The position numbers were made by a program, and so were the translations under genes. Below the pieces are notes generated by a model. The model had not been told where the DNA came from. It saw only the letters and a program-made list of their open reading frames with translations, and searched no databases. A stretch of DNA of 64,000 nt from positions 806,001-870,000 of the forward strand of contig OY760687.1 of assembly GCA_963663945.1 (NCBI GenBank), given 5' to 3'. This document shows positions 1-9,081 of the stretch, in pieces (position 1 is the first letter of the stretch; every line of letters starts with the position of its first letter). Source of the stretch: Bin87 sp963663945 (GTDB lineage: Bacteria; Chloroflexota; Dehalococcoidia; Lucifugimonadales; UBA3495).

Positions 1-330
1 ACTGAAGATCGACTGTTTCGTCTTTTGAAAGCTGGCCCGTACCGGAACCGGCTCCACGACGTTCTCAAAGTGGACACTCGTGAACTGTTGGCGAGACATG
101 CGGACCGAATCACGTTGGCCCCGTTTAACACCGGTGTGTCGTCCTTTGGTCCCGCGTTCAAGCGGGGTGCCGAAACCTTTCTGAGCATCCCAGATTATCC
201 GTTGGGGACCAAACATGCTGAGGTCGTAGAGGTGGTCGCTGACTACCACGTTCCAGACGTAGCAGAGGTCACTCTGGCCGTCGAGCAATGGAAGGGAAAC
301 AGTTTTCAACGCGATGTCTGGCGACGCTGA
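1..330 (+). CDS. 3' end of an unrecognised gene, cut by the window edge
   Basis: The frame is open from base 1 to a TGA at 328-330, so the true start lies outside the window. The translation (about 109 residues here) looks coding: mixed hydrophobic and charged residues and no low complexity. I recognise no family. A second frame that also looks coding, 288-449, overlaps its end by 43 nt, so the gene may really continue into that frame through a frameshift. Its place next to an mcrC remnant suggests part of a decayed defence or restriction region, but this is only context. Confidence 0.4.
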   Translation, partial: TEDRLFRLLKAGPYRNRLHDVLKVDTRELLARHADRITLAPFNTGVSSFGPAFKRGAETFLSIPDYPLGTKHAEVVEVVADYHVPDVAEVTLAVEQWKGNSFQRDVWRR

Positions 331-449
331 ACGCAGTCGTCAATGATCTAGCCCACGCGCACGGCCTGCAATCCAAGGATGTACTCTCGGAGAACACTGG
401 TTTTGTCGTGACCCCACAGCGTATTTGGACTGCAACCGACTGGCGGTGA
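288..449 (+). CDS. Small overlapping ORF or frameshifted continuation of the left-edge gene
   Basis: ATG at 288 opens a 53-residue frame containing NAVVNDLAHAHGL and ending at TGA 447-449. It overlaps the upstream gene by 43 nt in another frame. That overlap is long for a normal gene pair and fits a frameshift joining the two frames near 290-310 equally well. The composition looks like real protein, but no family is recognised. Alternatives are a short downstream gene or the C-terminus of the upstream one. Confidence 0.3.
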   Translation: MEGKQFSTRCLATLNAVVNDLAHAHGLQSKDVLSENTGFVVTPQRIWTATDWR

Positions 450-1032
450 GTGAGAATGGTCCAGTACAGAGCTGGTTTGTGCGACGCGGACCCAACCCAC
501 CTCCGGGAATGTAATGAACCGCAACTCGGACACATCCTCCCCTGGCTGGGAGCAGAAGTCGTCACCATCTGTGTAGCCACCCGGGTGTTGCAGAGGTCTC
601 AGCAAGGGGCAATGACGCCGGGCGTAGGTGGAGTTCTCCGGACTGAGCTTCAGGCAAATTCGGCCGACACGTTAATCGGGTCCCACATGGGCCTGGCACA
701 GCCCCACTAACCGGTTCTATCGGGCACCTTCGGAATTGACGGAGCGGTTCGAACTCCCCGACGCCAACCACATCATGTGCCGCCGCGCAGGCGGCCGGGG
801 GACGCCCGCGTGCAAGGCAGCTAAGGCGACGACTCGGGATCCCCAAATTGGATGGTGCCAATCGCCAACGGCGGCGACGGGGATGGGGCGGCCCGCGAAA
901 AGTGACCGCGGGACCCGCGTTTGGCTGCAATACGGAAGCGCCGCAGAACTTTGCGGCGCTTCCAACAACTCGATGCTGAACCGTATCAACCATCGCGTTG
1001 GGTTTTTGGATGTCCGTAGGTCCACGTTTTGA
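450..1032. other. Intergenic region without a convincing gene
   Basis: Several ORFs of 80-140 codons exist on both strands, but they overlap each other and have arginine/proline/tryptophan-rich compositions typical of chance frames in GC-rich DNA. The only structure I see is the perfect hairpin at 934-963. Confidence 0.5.
934..963. terminator. Perfect 12-bp stem hairpin without T tract
   Basis: GGAAGCGCCGCA at 934-945 is exactly complementary to TGCGGCGCTTCC at 952-963, with a 6-nt loop. The stem is strong and GC-rich, but no U-run follows on either strand. It could be a terminator-like element, a small mobile-element end or a recombination site. Confidence 0.35.
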
Positions 1033-1335
1033 CCACCACCGTGCAGTGCCAATTTACACTACTACAAGAAGTTGGATACGCCCGGTTTCAGGCACGCGGA
1101 CATCTACCAAATGCTGGCCTACTGCATCGCCGCCGACCTGCCCTCAGGACTGCTCATCTACGCCGCCGGCGAGGACGAAGGCGGCACACACCGGATCAAC
1201 CATGCCGGCAAGACCATCGAGGTGGCCACCCTCAATCTGACCGGCGCTCCCGAATACATCCTCGGTGAAGTCGACCGTCTGGCAGAGCGCGTCCGCTCCC
1301 ATGCTCGCCTGACTGCACTCAGCGCGGTTGCGTGA
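1033..1335 (+). pseudogene. mcrC: 3' remnant of mcrC (McrBC restriction system)
   Basis: A frame open from 1033 to TGA 1333-1335 encodes the C-terminal end of an McrC-family protein. The conserved tail pattern YYKKLDTPGFRHADIYQMLA, then AYCIAADLPSGLLIYA and GTHRINHAGK, matches the end of the McrC nuclease domain. McrC is the nuclease partner of the McrB GTPase that cuts modified DNA. The first two thirds, including the catalytic D-D/ExK part, are missing and no McrB is nearby, so this is a degenerate remnant. TTG 1072 could initiate a short product, but function is very unlikely. Confidence 0.65.
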
Positions 1336-1870
1336 TCATGATCTGACCCACACGAGAGTGGGGGGTGCAGGCGCCGACGTCGGGGAATGATCGATGATCA
1401 TGGGTCAACCTCGATCAGGATCCGGCAGCGGTCGCTGGGTCCCCAGTCACCCACGCTGTTCAGGGCCTGAGACCTTACCCCGCGATGGAAACCTCTGGAC
1501 GCGAACACGTAGCCCAGCTGGTTCTCTGCTGTGGCCGGCGTGGCCGGCGTCGTGTGATAAGTCGGAACGTTCCGCGTGTCCTCAGGCAACCCGTATACGG
1601 GAGGTTCTGCCAGTCGGCCATCGGCGTGGAGGGCAACCCGGCCTCACGGGTACCAACTGTGTCCTCACCTTGGTATATCCCTGCCAAGGCGGGCTCATCC
1701 ATGGATCAATGACAGCACCAGAGGGGGCATCCCATCGTACTTTCTGCGATCGAAACGTTCATCGCTTGTGGCATACTTTGGCCGGCACTACCGATAGTTC
1801 ACCGACAGACCGACCGCTGGCTAACGCCGGACCTGAAAATGGTGATAGACGACAATAAGGAATGCCTCTT
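1336..1870. other. Intergenic region between the mcrC remnant and IS21
   Basis: No gene is supported. Overlapping frames (1394-1858 +, 1485-1712 +, 1398-1589 -) are mutually exclusive and resemble no family. TGATCATG motifs near 1335-1342 and 1393-1400 form a loose inverted/direct repeat of unknown meaning. Confidence 0.45.
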
Positions 1871-1879
1871 GCGCCGACT

Positions 1880-1889
1880 ATTCTTGCCG
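1880..1889 (+). repeat. IS21 left terminal inverted repeat core
   Basis: ATTCTTGCCG, exact inverted match to 4232-4241. Further CCGGCA-type copies at about 1910-1927 are consistent with the multiple transposase-binding repeats of IS21 ends. Confidence 0.75.
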
Positions 1890-1928
1890 GTTGGGATGGT
1901 GTAAATCGTCCGGCACGGAGGTGCCGGA

Positions 1929-3431
1929 TTGATCAAGGACCGACAAGTCAGACTTTTGAGGCAAAAACGTATGGAAGGAAAAACACAGGAGACGGCGGCC
2001 GCCATGTCTGGGATGAGCGTGCGCTCGGCGCGCAAATGGCAGAGTGGCCCGTTGCCGTCGGAGACCAAACCGGAGCGCTGGTGGCGCACTCGGTCCGATC
2101 CCTTCGACGGGGTGTGGGAAGAGGAGATTGAGCCACTGCTGCGGGACGACCCCAAGGGCAAGCTGAAGGCAACGACGATTATCGAATGGCTGGAGGAGCA
2201 GCATCCCGGCCAGTTCAGCACCTCCCAGCTGCGCACGCTGCAACGACGATTACAGGACTGGCGGGCGCTGAATGGTCCGGACCAGGAGGTGTACTTCCCC
2301 CAGGAGCATCCGCCGGGACGGGAGGCCCAGTTTGATTTCACCCACTGCAGCGCCCTGGGAGTGACCGTCGCCGGTGAGCCCTACCCCCACCTGCTGTTTC
2401 AGCTGATCCTCAGCCACTCGGGCTGGCGCTACGCGGAGGTCGCCGCCGGCGAGACCTTCCTGGCCCTCAAGCAGGGATTACAGAATGCGCTCTGGGCCCT
2501 GGGCGGCGTACCGGAGGTGGTGCGTTCCGACAATACCTCTGCTGCCACCCACGAGATGAAACGCAGCCGAGGCCGGGCGCTAAACGACAATTACGCCGCC
2601 CTGCTGGACCACTACGGTGTCCGATCCACCCGCATCAATCCTGGCAAGAGCCATGAAAACGGCGTCGCCGAGCACGCCCACTACCGTTTGAAAGACGCCG
2701 TGGACCAGGCCCTCATCCTGCGCGGCAGCCGCGATTTCCACACCGCCGACGACTACGCCGGTTTCGTCCGGAAGATGGTGGAGAAGCGCAATCGCCTGGT
2801 GCGGGGGAAGCTGGAGCAGGAAATGGCTTGCCTAAGACCCCTGCCGCCAGCCCCCATGCCGGAATACGCCAACTACCAGTCCAAGGTGCGCCGGTGGAGT
2901 ACCATCCAGGTGGCGGGACGCAGCTACAGCGTCCCGTCCCGGCTCATTGGCAAGGTGGTACAGATCCGCCTCTATTCCGACCACGTGGAAGTGTACTACA
3001 AGGGCCACTTTGTGGAACGAATGGCGCGCGTGCACGGTGATGGGGAAGTAAACGTCAATTACCGCCACGTCATCAATTCCCTGGTGCGCAAGCCCGGAGC
3101 ATTCGCCCGGTACCGGTTCAGGGAGCAGCTGTTTCCCACCTTGCGCTTCCGGCTCACCTACGACGCGCTCAGGCAGTGGCGTGGGGAGCGCGCCGACGTG
3201 GAGTACGTGCGCATCCTGCACCTGGCGGCCACCACCATGGAGGTCATGGTGGACAGCGCCCTGTCGCTGCTGCTGGAGACCGGTCAGCCCTTCGACTACG
3301 CCGAGGTGCGGGAACTGGCCGAGCCCAGGGTGCCCCAGGCTCCGGTGCTGGTCCTCTCTGGGAAGCCGGACCTGAAGATCTACGACGGTCTGCTCACGAG
3401 CAGTACGGCCATGGTGGGGGTGTGCGCATGA
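1929..3431 (+). CDS. istA: IS21 family transposase IstA
   Basis: A 500-residue DDE-type transposase that cuts and joins the IS ends together with IstB. An N-terminal HTH region (about residues 18-40) precedes an rve-type integrase core with probable catalytic D136 (FDFTH), D201 (SDNTS) and E248 (HENGVAE), 46 residues after the second Asp, and a C-terminal beta-barrel part. Start TTG 1929 is chosen because GGAGG lies 7 nt upstream; ATG 1971 is the alternative. Its stop overlaps the istB start (ATGA at 3428-3431), the usual translational coupling in this family. No frameshift is seen. Confidence 0.93.
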   Translation: MIKDRQVRLLRQKRMEGKTQETAAAMSGMSVRSARKWQSGPLPSETKPERWWRTRSDPFDGVWEEEIEPLLRDDPKGKLKATTIIEWLEEQHPGQFSTSQLRTLQRRLQDWRALNGPDQEVYFPQEHPPGREAQFDFTHCSALGVTVAGEPYPHLLFQLILSHSGWRYAEVAAGETFLALKQGLQNALWALGGVPEVVRSDNTSAATHEMKRSRGRALNDNYAALLDHYGVRSTRINPGKSHENGVAEHAHYRLKDAVDQALILRGSRDFHTADDYAGFVRKMVEKRNRLVRGKLEQEMACLRPLPPAPMPEYANYQSKVRRWSTIQVAGRSYSVPSRLIGKVVQIRLYSDHVEVYYKGHFVERMARVHGDGEVNVNYRHVINSLVRKPGAFARYRFREQLFPTLRFRLTYDALRQWRGERADVEYVRILHLAATTMEVMVDSALSLLLETGQPFDYAEVRELAEPRVPQAPVLVLSGKPDLKIYDGLLTSSTAMVGVCA

Positions 3432-4219
3432 TGGACACCCCCACCAGCGTGATCCAGGAGCGCATCGGCGAGCTATGCCGCGAATTCAAGCTGCCCACCA
3501 TGGGCGCTCAGTCGGTGGCCCGTTTCACCGAGGCTGGCCACGGCGAGGCCCTGTCCACCTTCCTGGAGGTGCTGGAGCAGGAGGCCGAGGATCGCCGCCA
3601 CCGGCGCATCAACCGGCTGCGTCAGGCGTCCCGGCTGCCCTCGGGCAAGACCTGGGAGACCTTCGAGCATCACCGGATGCCCCTGACTCTTCGTCAACAG
3701 ATGGACCATCTGGCCCAGGGCAGTTTCGTGGAACACGGCGTCAACGTGCTGGCCTTCGGGCTCCCCGGCACCGGCAAGACCCACGCCCTATGCGCTCTGG
3801 GCCACCGCCTGGTGGAAGCCGGACACTCCGTCCTCTTCGCTCCAGCCTACCGCCTGGTGCAGGACCTCCTCGCCGCCAAGCGCGACTTCGACCTGCCCCG
3901 ACAACTGCGCAAGCTGGACAACTTCGACTTCCTCCTCCTGGACGATCTCGGCTACCTGCCCCAGGGGGCCGAGGAGTCCGAGGTCCTCTTCACCCTCATC
4001 GCCGAACGCTACGAACGCCGGTCCCTGGGCATCACGTCCAACCTGGTCTTCTCCGAGTGGGAGCGCATCTTCGCCAACCCCATGGCTACCGCCGCAGCGA
4101 TTGACCGGGTGGTCCACCACTCCGTCATCCTGGAATTCGACGTCCCCAGCTACCGGACTGACGCAGCACAGCAACGCGGCGAGACTGCTGCGGCCGAGGA
4201 GGTGAACCGGCAAAACTAA
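3428..4219 (+). CDS. istB: IS21 family helper ATPase IstB
   Basis: A 263-residue AAA+ ATPase related to DnaC that activates IstA and helps choose the target. The Walker A motif GLPGTGKT is at residues 111-118 and Walker B FLLLDD at 168-173; the sensor region SNLVFSEW is at about 204-211. ATG 3428 overlaps the istA stop, so the longer upstream frame is not used. Length matches the family. Confidence 0.93.
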   Translation: MMDTPTSVIQERIGELCREFKLPTMGAQSVARFTEAGHGEALSTFLEVLEQEAEDRRHRRINRLRQASRLPSGKTWETFEHHRMPLTLRQQMDHLAQGSFVEHGVNVLAFGLPGTGKTHALCALGHRLVEAGHSVLFAPAYRLVQDLLAAKRDFDLPRQLRKLDNFDFLLLDDLGYLPQGAEESEVLFTLIAERYERRSLGITSNLVFSEWERIFANPMATAAAIDRVVHHSVILEFDVPSYRTDAAQQRGETAAAEEVNRQN

Positions 4220-4231
4220 TCGACGATAAAT

Positions 4232-4241
4232 CGGCAAGAAT
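4232..4241 (-). repeat. IS21 right terminal inverted repeat core
   Basis: CGGCAAGAAT, exact reverse complement of 1880-1889. It lies 12 nt after the istB stop; a further partial copy (CCGGCAAAA) sits at 4207-4215. Confidence 0.75.
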
Positions 4242-4271
4242 GGTTGACGCGGGACAAATGGGTCCGCGTGT

Positions 4272-5825
4272 TTGCAGCGGCTGGCCACATCTCCGAGGAC
4301 CTCAGTGGACACTCGCAACCAGCGCGGAAACGATACCCGGCGTGATGGCGACCCCGGACCGGGCGGCGCCGAACTGCTCCTTGACCTCCAGGCCGTAATC
4401 GCACGCATCGAGGTCCGCGTCGAGCAGGCCACCGTCATGATGGACATTGCGGAGGGCCACATGGTGGCTCCGCCCAACCGGCTCGCGGTACTGGCAGCAT
4501 TGGGTTGCGCCAACGAATGCGACGCGGACATCTCCGAGCTGGTCGACTTCCTGCCGGTTGTACTCCCCAGGGAAGGCGCAGTAATGCCCGAGCCCCAGCG
4601 GCTCCGCATGGTGACCCGCCTCCTCTCCCGGCACGGCGAGATACGGGATCGGCTGCGTCAGGCGATTGAGGGAGAGTGGAACGTCTTCGAAGAACCGAAG
4701 GACTTCGCGGCATGGGAACAGGCCATGGAATGGTACCAACACTGCTTTCGCTGCCGGGCCAACCTGCGGGCGGTGGAGCATTGCCGCGACCACATCGCGG
4801 GAGACGGGCATCACGACCAGATGGAGGTCGCTTACCTGGAGGCGCTCATCGAGGCGGCAGACGACCTGGATCTGGAGTTGGACCAGTTCATCGGCCATCC
4901 GGGCCGCAACCTGGACCTGACCCCTCAGGAGGACCGCGACGAGACCTACGGCGTCGCGTGTCGGGCCCTTCTCGAAATGCAGGAGATCAGCGAGCGCGAG
5001 ATCAAGTCCTACGACGCGCGGGTGCCGGTACGTTTCAGTCCCACAATTGAGAGGGTGCCTCAGTTGGCTCGGCAGCTCACTGACACCCCCCTGGGACCCA
5101 ACCAGTTCGCCCACGACTATTTTTTCAACGGCGACGAGCGCGGCACGAGCTTGCCCGCGGATCTGGACCCACTTGCCTGCGTGGTGTTCAATCATCAGGG
5201 CGTCAAATACGCGAAGTCGGCGACGGAGCCGTATCCCAAGGGTTACCCGTTCACCCTGGCCCAGCGGCACATGAACTCCTTGCTGGATGACCTGGAGGAA
5301 GCCCGCGACGAGGGCGACGTGGCAGTGCCGGACGCGCTTTTCGCAGACGCCAGGACAATGGAATCGGCGGCCGAGTTGTTCCTGCACGACATCTGGCCCG
5401 ACGACATCGACGGCCTGGTCGGGCTTGCCACCGGGTTGGGTGTCACGCAAGCAGCAGTACTGGAAATGCTGGACGTCCTCACCTTTCACGACGCAAAGGT
5501 GGGCCGGCTGCTGGCCGGCAACGCCAATGTGGATCATATAATCGCCACGGCGGAACAGGCTGCGGCCATCATTGCGGCGGCCCGGCAGGCGGGATTAGAA
5601 CCGGCGGCCCTGCTCCGGCTGGCGGAGAGCCTGGGCCACGAACCCCAGACATTGGGTATCGACGTCCAACTGCCCGCGCCGGAGACAGCGAAACGGCTTG
5701 TCCAGGCGGCATTGGATGCGGGATTTCCCGACGATGCCGTGGCAAATTTGGCCCGAACCCTGGGTGTGGAATTCGAACCGCCGCCCGGGTCGTGGCTGCG
5801 TGCGGCAGGTCCCAGCTCAGATTAG
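4272..5825 (+). CDS. Unknown protein between IS21 and integrase
   Basis: About 500 residues with good coding character but no recognised domain. The middle (about 150-300) is rich in acidic residues, Trp, His and Cys. The last 130 residues are alanine/leucine-rich, predicted helical, with repeated AALLRLAESLG-like segments suggestive of helical repeats. The start is uncertain: the frame is open back to 4248, almost at the IS21 right end, so the IS may have removed the original 5' end. TTG 4272, GTG 4305 or the in-frame ATG near 4437 are possible, none with a strong ribosome binding site. It probably belongs to the mobile block with the following recombinase. Confidence 0.6.
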   Translation: MQRLATSPRTSVDTRNQRGNDTRRDGDPGPGGAELLLDLQAVIARIEVRVEQATVMMDIAEGHMVAPPNRLAVLAALGCANECDADISELVDFLPVVLPREGAVMPEPQRLRMVTRLLSRHGEIRDRLRQAIEGEWNVFEEPKDFAAWEQAMEWYQHCFRCRANLRAVEHCRDHIAGDGHHDQMEVAYLEALIEAADDLDLELDQFIGHPGRNLDLTPQEDRDETYGVACRALLEMQEISEREIKSYDARVPVRFSPTIERVPQLARQLTDTPLGPNQFAHDYFFNGDERGTSLPADLDPLACVVFNHQGVKYAKSATEPYPKGYPFTLAQRHMNSLLDDLEEARDEGDVAVPDALFADARTMESAAELFLHDIWPDDIDGLVGLATGLGVTQAAVLEMLDVLTFHDAKVGRLLAGNANVDHIIATAEQAAAIIAAARQAGLEPAALLRLAESLGHEPQTLGIDVQLPAPETAKRLVQAALDAGFPDDAVANLARTLGVEFEPPPGSWLRAAGPSSD

Positions 5826-5980
5826 GACTTGCCTTGCCTATGCCCTGACCAGCAACACAGACGAGATGACACTATCGGTAAGGATCTTACCAGGAGCTCG
5901 GCTATACTCCGGTACTAACGCCACCGGTCACCGCACATTCCGGACCGCAGGCAGAACCAAATCGCATCGAGGCATCGAAT

Positions 5981-7132
5981 ATGAAAGGCAGGATACGACG
6001 ACGCTCCAGCGGCCACTGGGAACTCACCGCGGACGCCGGCAAGGACGCCAATGGTAAACGACGGCGGCGGAGCGAGACTTTCAAGGGCTCCAAGCGGGAG
6101 GCTGACCGCCGGCTCCGGGAGTTCGTGGCCGAGGTGGAAGCGGAACTGGAACAGGAGCGAACCCCTTCGAGAAGACGCACCTGGACAGTGAGCGAATGGC
6201 TGTACAAATGGCTGCACGAGCGGGTTGAGATAAAGAGGAAGCTCGCTACCTTTGAGCGTTACGAGGGCATCGCGCGCATACATTTCGTGCCGGTGATAGG
6301 CCATATCGAGTTGGCAAACCTGTCCCCCCTGGACATCAACGACGCGCTCGGGAAGCTGGTGAAAAACGGGCAATACACCCGTACCGCCGAACTCGCTTAC
6401 ACTGTGCTGTCCGGCGCGATGAAATACGCCTGGGATCTGGAACAGATCGATGTGAGCCCCATGGGACGGGTTGCCATGCCCAGGGCGCCTCGCCGTCGGG
6501 TGGACCCGCCGGACGTGGAACGGGTGCAAAACCTGCTGCGGCTGGCCGAGGACGAGGACCACTACCTCTTCGTGTTCCTGAACCTGGACGCCCGCACCGG
6601 GATGCGGCGCGGGGAAATGATGGCCCTCCGGTGGGAGAACGTGAACCTGGAAGAGGGTTACCTCCTGGTCGTCGAATCCGCGGTGAAGACCAGTAGCGAT
6701 GGGGTGCGTTTGGAAACCACCAAGACCGAGCGGGGCGAGCGCCGAATTGATCTTGATCGGCGCATGGTTGAATTGCTGGCTGAGCAAAAAGAGCGGCAGC
6801 AGGCCTGGGTGGATAAAGAGCCTTCAGGGCGTATCGACAAGGGGTTGGTGTTTCCCGGCGCCGACGGCGACTGGATGAAACCCCAGAACATGCTCCGGCA
6901 TCTGAAGGAACTGGGGACGAGGGTAGGCATCCCGGACATCACGTTCCACAAGCTGAGGCATTTCCACGCGACCATCGCGTTGGATCAGGGGAATAACCCG
7001 GTGGTTGTGTCCAGGCGAATGGGACACAGCAAGGTCAGCACCACGATTGATCTTTACGGCCACGTGCTGCCCGGATGGCAGAAGGATGTGGCCGAAAACG
7101 TCGCCAATGTCATTGATGGAGAGGAAGATTGA
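5981..7132 (+). CDS. Tyrosine recombinase / phage-type integrase
   Basis: A 383-residue site-specific recombinase. The N-terminal arm-type DNA-binding region (about 1-60) is basic. The SAM-like core-binding domain is at about 67-160. The catalytic domain contains R209 (TGMRRGE), K248 in the beta hairpin, H323-xx-R326 (HKLRH), H349 (MGHS) and nucleophile Y359 (TIDLYGH). All catalytic residues are present, so it should be active. ATG 5981 has GAGG 8 nt upstream. It presumably moved a genomic island here; 11-bp repeats start two bases after its stop codon. Confidence 0.92.
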   Translation: MKGRIRRRSSGHWELTADAGKDANGKRRRRSETFKGSKREADRRLREFVAEVEAELEQERTPSRRRTWTVSEWLYKWLHERVEIKRKLATFERYEGIARIHFVPVIGHIELANLSPLDINDALGKLVKNGQYTRTAELAYTVLSGAMKYAWDLEQIDVSPMGRVAMPRAPRRRVDPPDVERVQNLLRLAEDEDHYLFVFLNLDARTGMRRGEMMALRWENVNLEEGYLLVVESAVKTSSDGVRLETTKTERGERRIDLDRRMVELLAEQKERQQAWVDKEPSGRIDKGLVFPGADGDWMKPQNMLRHLKELGTRVGIPDITFHKLRHFHATIALDQGNNPVVVSRRMGHSKVSTTIDLYGHVLPGWQKDVAENVANVIDGEED

Positions 7133-7576
7133 TTGCCGCCATTTTGCCGCCATTTTGCCGCCCAACCGGTCATATCAGGTCGGATTTGAGCGTGTGATCA
7201 CACCTACTCCAAGTAGAAAAACCGCCTGGAACATGCTAAAACATACCCCATCTTGGGCACTTTTGGAATCCGACCTTCGGCACCAGTTTCTCGATAACGC
7301 TCAGCGCCAAACTCCAAGACGGTATCGACGACAGGCACGTCAACGGAATTGGACCCATTTCGCTGGGCAATTGAGGGACAATTTCTCGGCGACCCACAGT
7401 AGCGGTACACAGTCCACGCGTCCGAAGGCATCATGGCGCCCGGCAAACACGGGCGCGATTTTGTTGGAGAGCTTCAACAAGGAGCTGAGACACTAACTGC
7501 TGGATCGGGACGTCTTCTACACGCTGCGCTGGTGGTTCTTACTGACCTTTTCCCTTTCAGCCCCCGCAATAGTGGA
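7133..7576. other. Intergenic region downstream of the integrase
   Basis: No gene is supported. It contains the 11-bp tandem repeat at 7135-7162 and the perfect palindrome GTGTGATCACAC at 7192-7203. These are candidate attachment-site or regulator-binding features. Confidence 0.5.
7135..7162. repeat. 11-bp tandem repeat next to the integrase stop
   Basis: GCCGCCATTTT occurs at 7135-7145 and 7146-7156, followed by a partial third copy GCCGCCC. Its position directly after the integrase makes it a candidate arm-type or core att sequence. This is inference only. Confidence 0.6.
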
Positions 7577-8785
7577 TCAGATAACCCTCGCAGCCCGCAG
7601 CAGTCCCAGGTCCCGAACCGTGAGGCCCAGCTCACCACACAGAATGTCGACGTTGTGTTCGCCCAGGCGGGGCGCCGGTCGGGCCGATGCCATGGCGTTT
7701 TCCCCGTCGATAAAGAACCCCGAGCCCGGGTATTTCAATGAGCCGGCGCTGGCATGGTCCATCTCGACGAAGAACCCGCGCTCTTCCAGGTGCGGCGATT
7801 CCACCACCTGCTGCGGCGTCTGAACCAGCCCTATGACCAGGCCCCGGGCCATGGTCTCTCGCATCAGGTCCAGGTTCGCCCACTGGGCCAGCTTGGGGGC
7901 CACCAGTCCATGAAGCTCCTCCCAGTGTTCCATCCGGCCGGCGCGTGACGCGAACTTGGAGTCCAGCAGCCCCGGTTCCTCCAGGAACTCGGCCCACGCC
8001 TGCATGGGACGCCCGCCGGTGCCAGCCGTGGTGAGCGTTACTTCTCCGTCCAGGGTGGGCAGGTGCATCCCGTCCATTACGTTGCCGTCACTGCCGCCGC
8101 GGTGGGGGTTGCGTCCGGTGTAGGTGTAGGGGTGAATGAGCCCGGAGGGGGTGCTGACGGCGGCCTCCATGGTCGAGACATCGATGTGGGTGCCTTTTCC
8201 TGACTGCTCCCGCCGCATCAGCGCCGCCATTACCGCCACCGCCCCGTTGCGGGCAGCGGTAATCTCCATCTGCTGCAGGGCCGTGCCCATGGGCGGCTGG
8301 CTGGCCGAGCCTGTTACCGCATAAAGGTAGCCCCCCATGGCCTGTGCCACCAGATCATCGCCCTGGTAACTGGCGTAGGGCCCGTCCTGACCAAAATAGG
8401 TGATGGAAACGAGGATCAGGCCGGGGTTGGATTGGGACAGCTCTTCATAGCCCAGTCCCAATTCCGCCAGTTTCCCGGGTGGGTAGCTTTCAAGAATAAT
8501 ATCCGCAGTGTTGGCCAATCGCTCGAAAAGCTCCCGACCTTCTGCCTGCTCCACGTCCAGTGTGATGCCCCGCTTGTTGGTATTGAAAGCAAGGTAGGAG
8601 GTGGCCCGGTCGGGATGGGGAACGTCGTCAATAAAGGGCGGCTCGTGACGGGCCTGGTCGCCCCAGCCGGGCGGCTCAACTTTGATGGTGTCCGCGCCCT
8701 GGTCGGCCAGCAGCTTGGCGCAAAACGCGCCCGAGGGCCGGTGGGTCAGTTCCAGTACGCGCAATTCTGAAAGTATTCCGGGCAT
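7577..8785 (-). CDS. CaiB/BaiF family CoA-transferase (paralogue 1)
   Basis: A 402-residue class III CoA-transferase that would move CoA between carboxylic acids. It has the family start LRVLELTHRPSGAFCAKLLA, then ADTIKVEPP, and the NTNKRGITLD segment. At the position of the catalytic aspartate seen in relatives (GDMVGGY in the copy at 59165), this protein reads MEITAAR, so Glu seems to replace Asp. ATG 8785 has GGAGAG 3-8 nt upstream. It is transcribed like the paralogue at 9082 but separated from it by about 300 nt. The substrate is unknown. Confidence 0.9.
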   Translation of the reverse strand: MPGILSELRVLELTHRPSGAFCAKLLADQGADTIKVEPPGWGDQARHEPPFIDDVPHPDRATSYLAFNTNKRGITLDVEQAEGRELFERLANTADIILESYPPGKLAELGLGYEELSQSNPGLILVSITYFGQDGPYASYQGDDLVAQAMGGYLYAVTGSASQPPMGTALQQMEITAARNGAVAVMAALMRREQSGKGTHIDVSTMEAAVSTPSGLIHPYTYTGRNPHRGGSDGNVMDGMHLPTLDGEVTLTTAGTGGRPMQAWAEFLEEPGLLDSKFASRAGRMEHWEELHGLVAPKLAQWANLDLMRETMARGLVIGLVQTPQQVVESPHLEERGFFVEMDHASAGSLKYPGSGFFIDGENAMASARPAPRLGEHNVDILCGELGLTVRDLGLLRAARVI

Positions 8786-9081
8786 GGTCTCTCCAGCAAC
8801 TGCTTATCCACGAAAATCGATAGCGCTACACTCTCATGGGTATCCACTTTCAAAAGCAGAGGGACATTTTACCGGGATAAACAAGGATGAACGGGATGGA
8901 CAGGATGATTCCAGTTCGGGCTTGACCAGCCGCGGGCTCAACCCGGGATCCGCTCATCGCATGGCGAGCGGGTGCCTTGGGTGACCGGATTGCAACACTT
9001 CGTTCGCAATTAAGGTCCGAGTGAGACTGGGGACGCGTGGGTGTTGTTCTTAGCGATTGTTCGTGTGTCCTGGCGCGTGAA
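8786..9081. other. Spacer between two CoA-transferase genes
   Basis: No gene. It contains an imperfect about 10-bp repeat around 8876-8910 (GGATAAACA, GGATGAACG, GGATGGACA, GGATGATT), a degenerate repeat type common in spacers of environmental genomes. Confidence 0.4.

Larger units (their letters stand above)
1871..4250 (+). mobile_element. IS21-family insertion sequence, apparently intact
   Basis: The element holds istA and istB in the usual overlapping order, flanked by inverted repeats. ATTCTTGCCG at 1880-1889 is mirrored exactly by CGGCAAGAAT at 4232-4241, and the similarity extends outward imperfectly (GCGCCGACT against GCGTCAACC). The exact termini and target duplication could not be fixed; a convincing direct repeat was not found. 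Both reading frames are full length, so it may still be active or recently arrived. Confidence 0.8.

Noticed and set aside
743..762. GGTTCGAACTCC resembling a tRNA T arm
   Set aside because: No matching acceptor stem, anticodon arm or D arm within the expected distance, and the 5-bp stem has a mismatch.
1799..2341. - strand ORFs over the istA start
   Set aside because: They overlap the well-supported istA gene and left IS end and resemble no protein.
7135..7162. Possible CRISPR array next to the integrase
   Set aside because: The 11-bp units are contiguous without spacers and only about two and a half copies exist.
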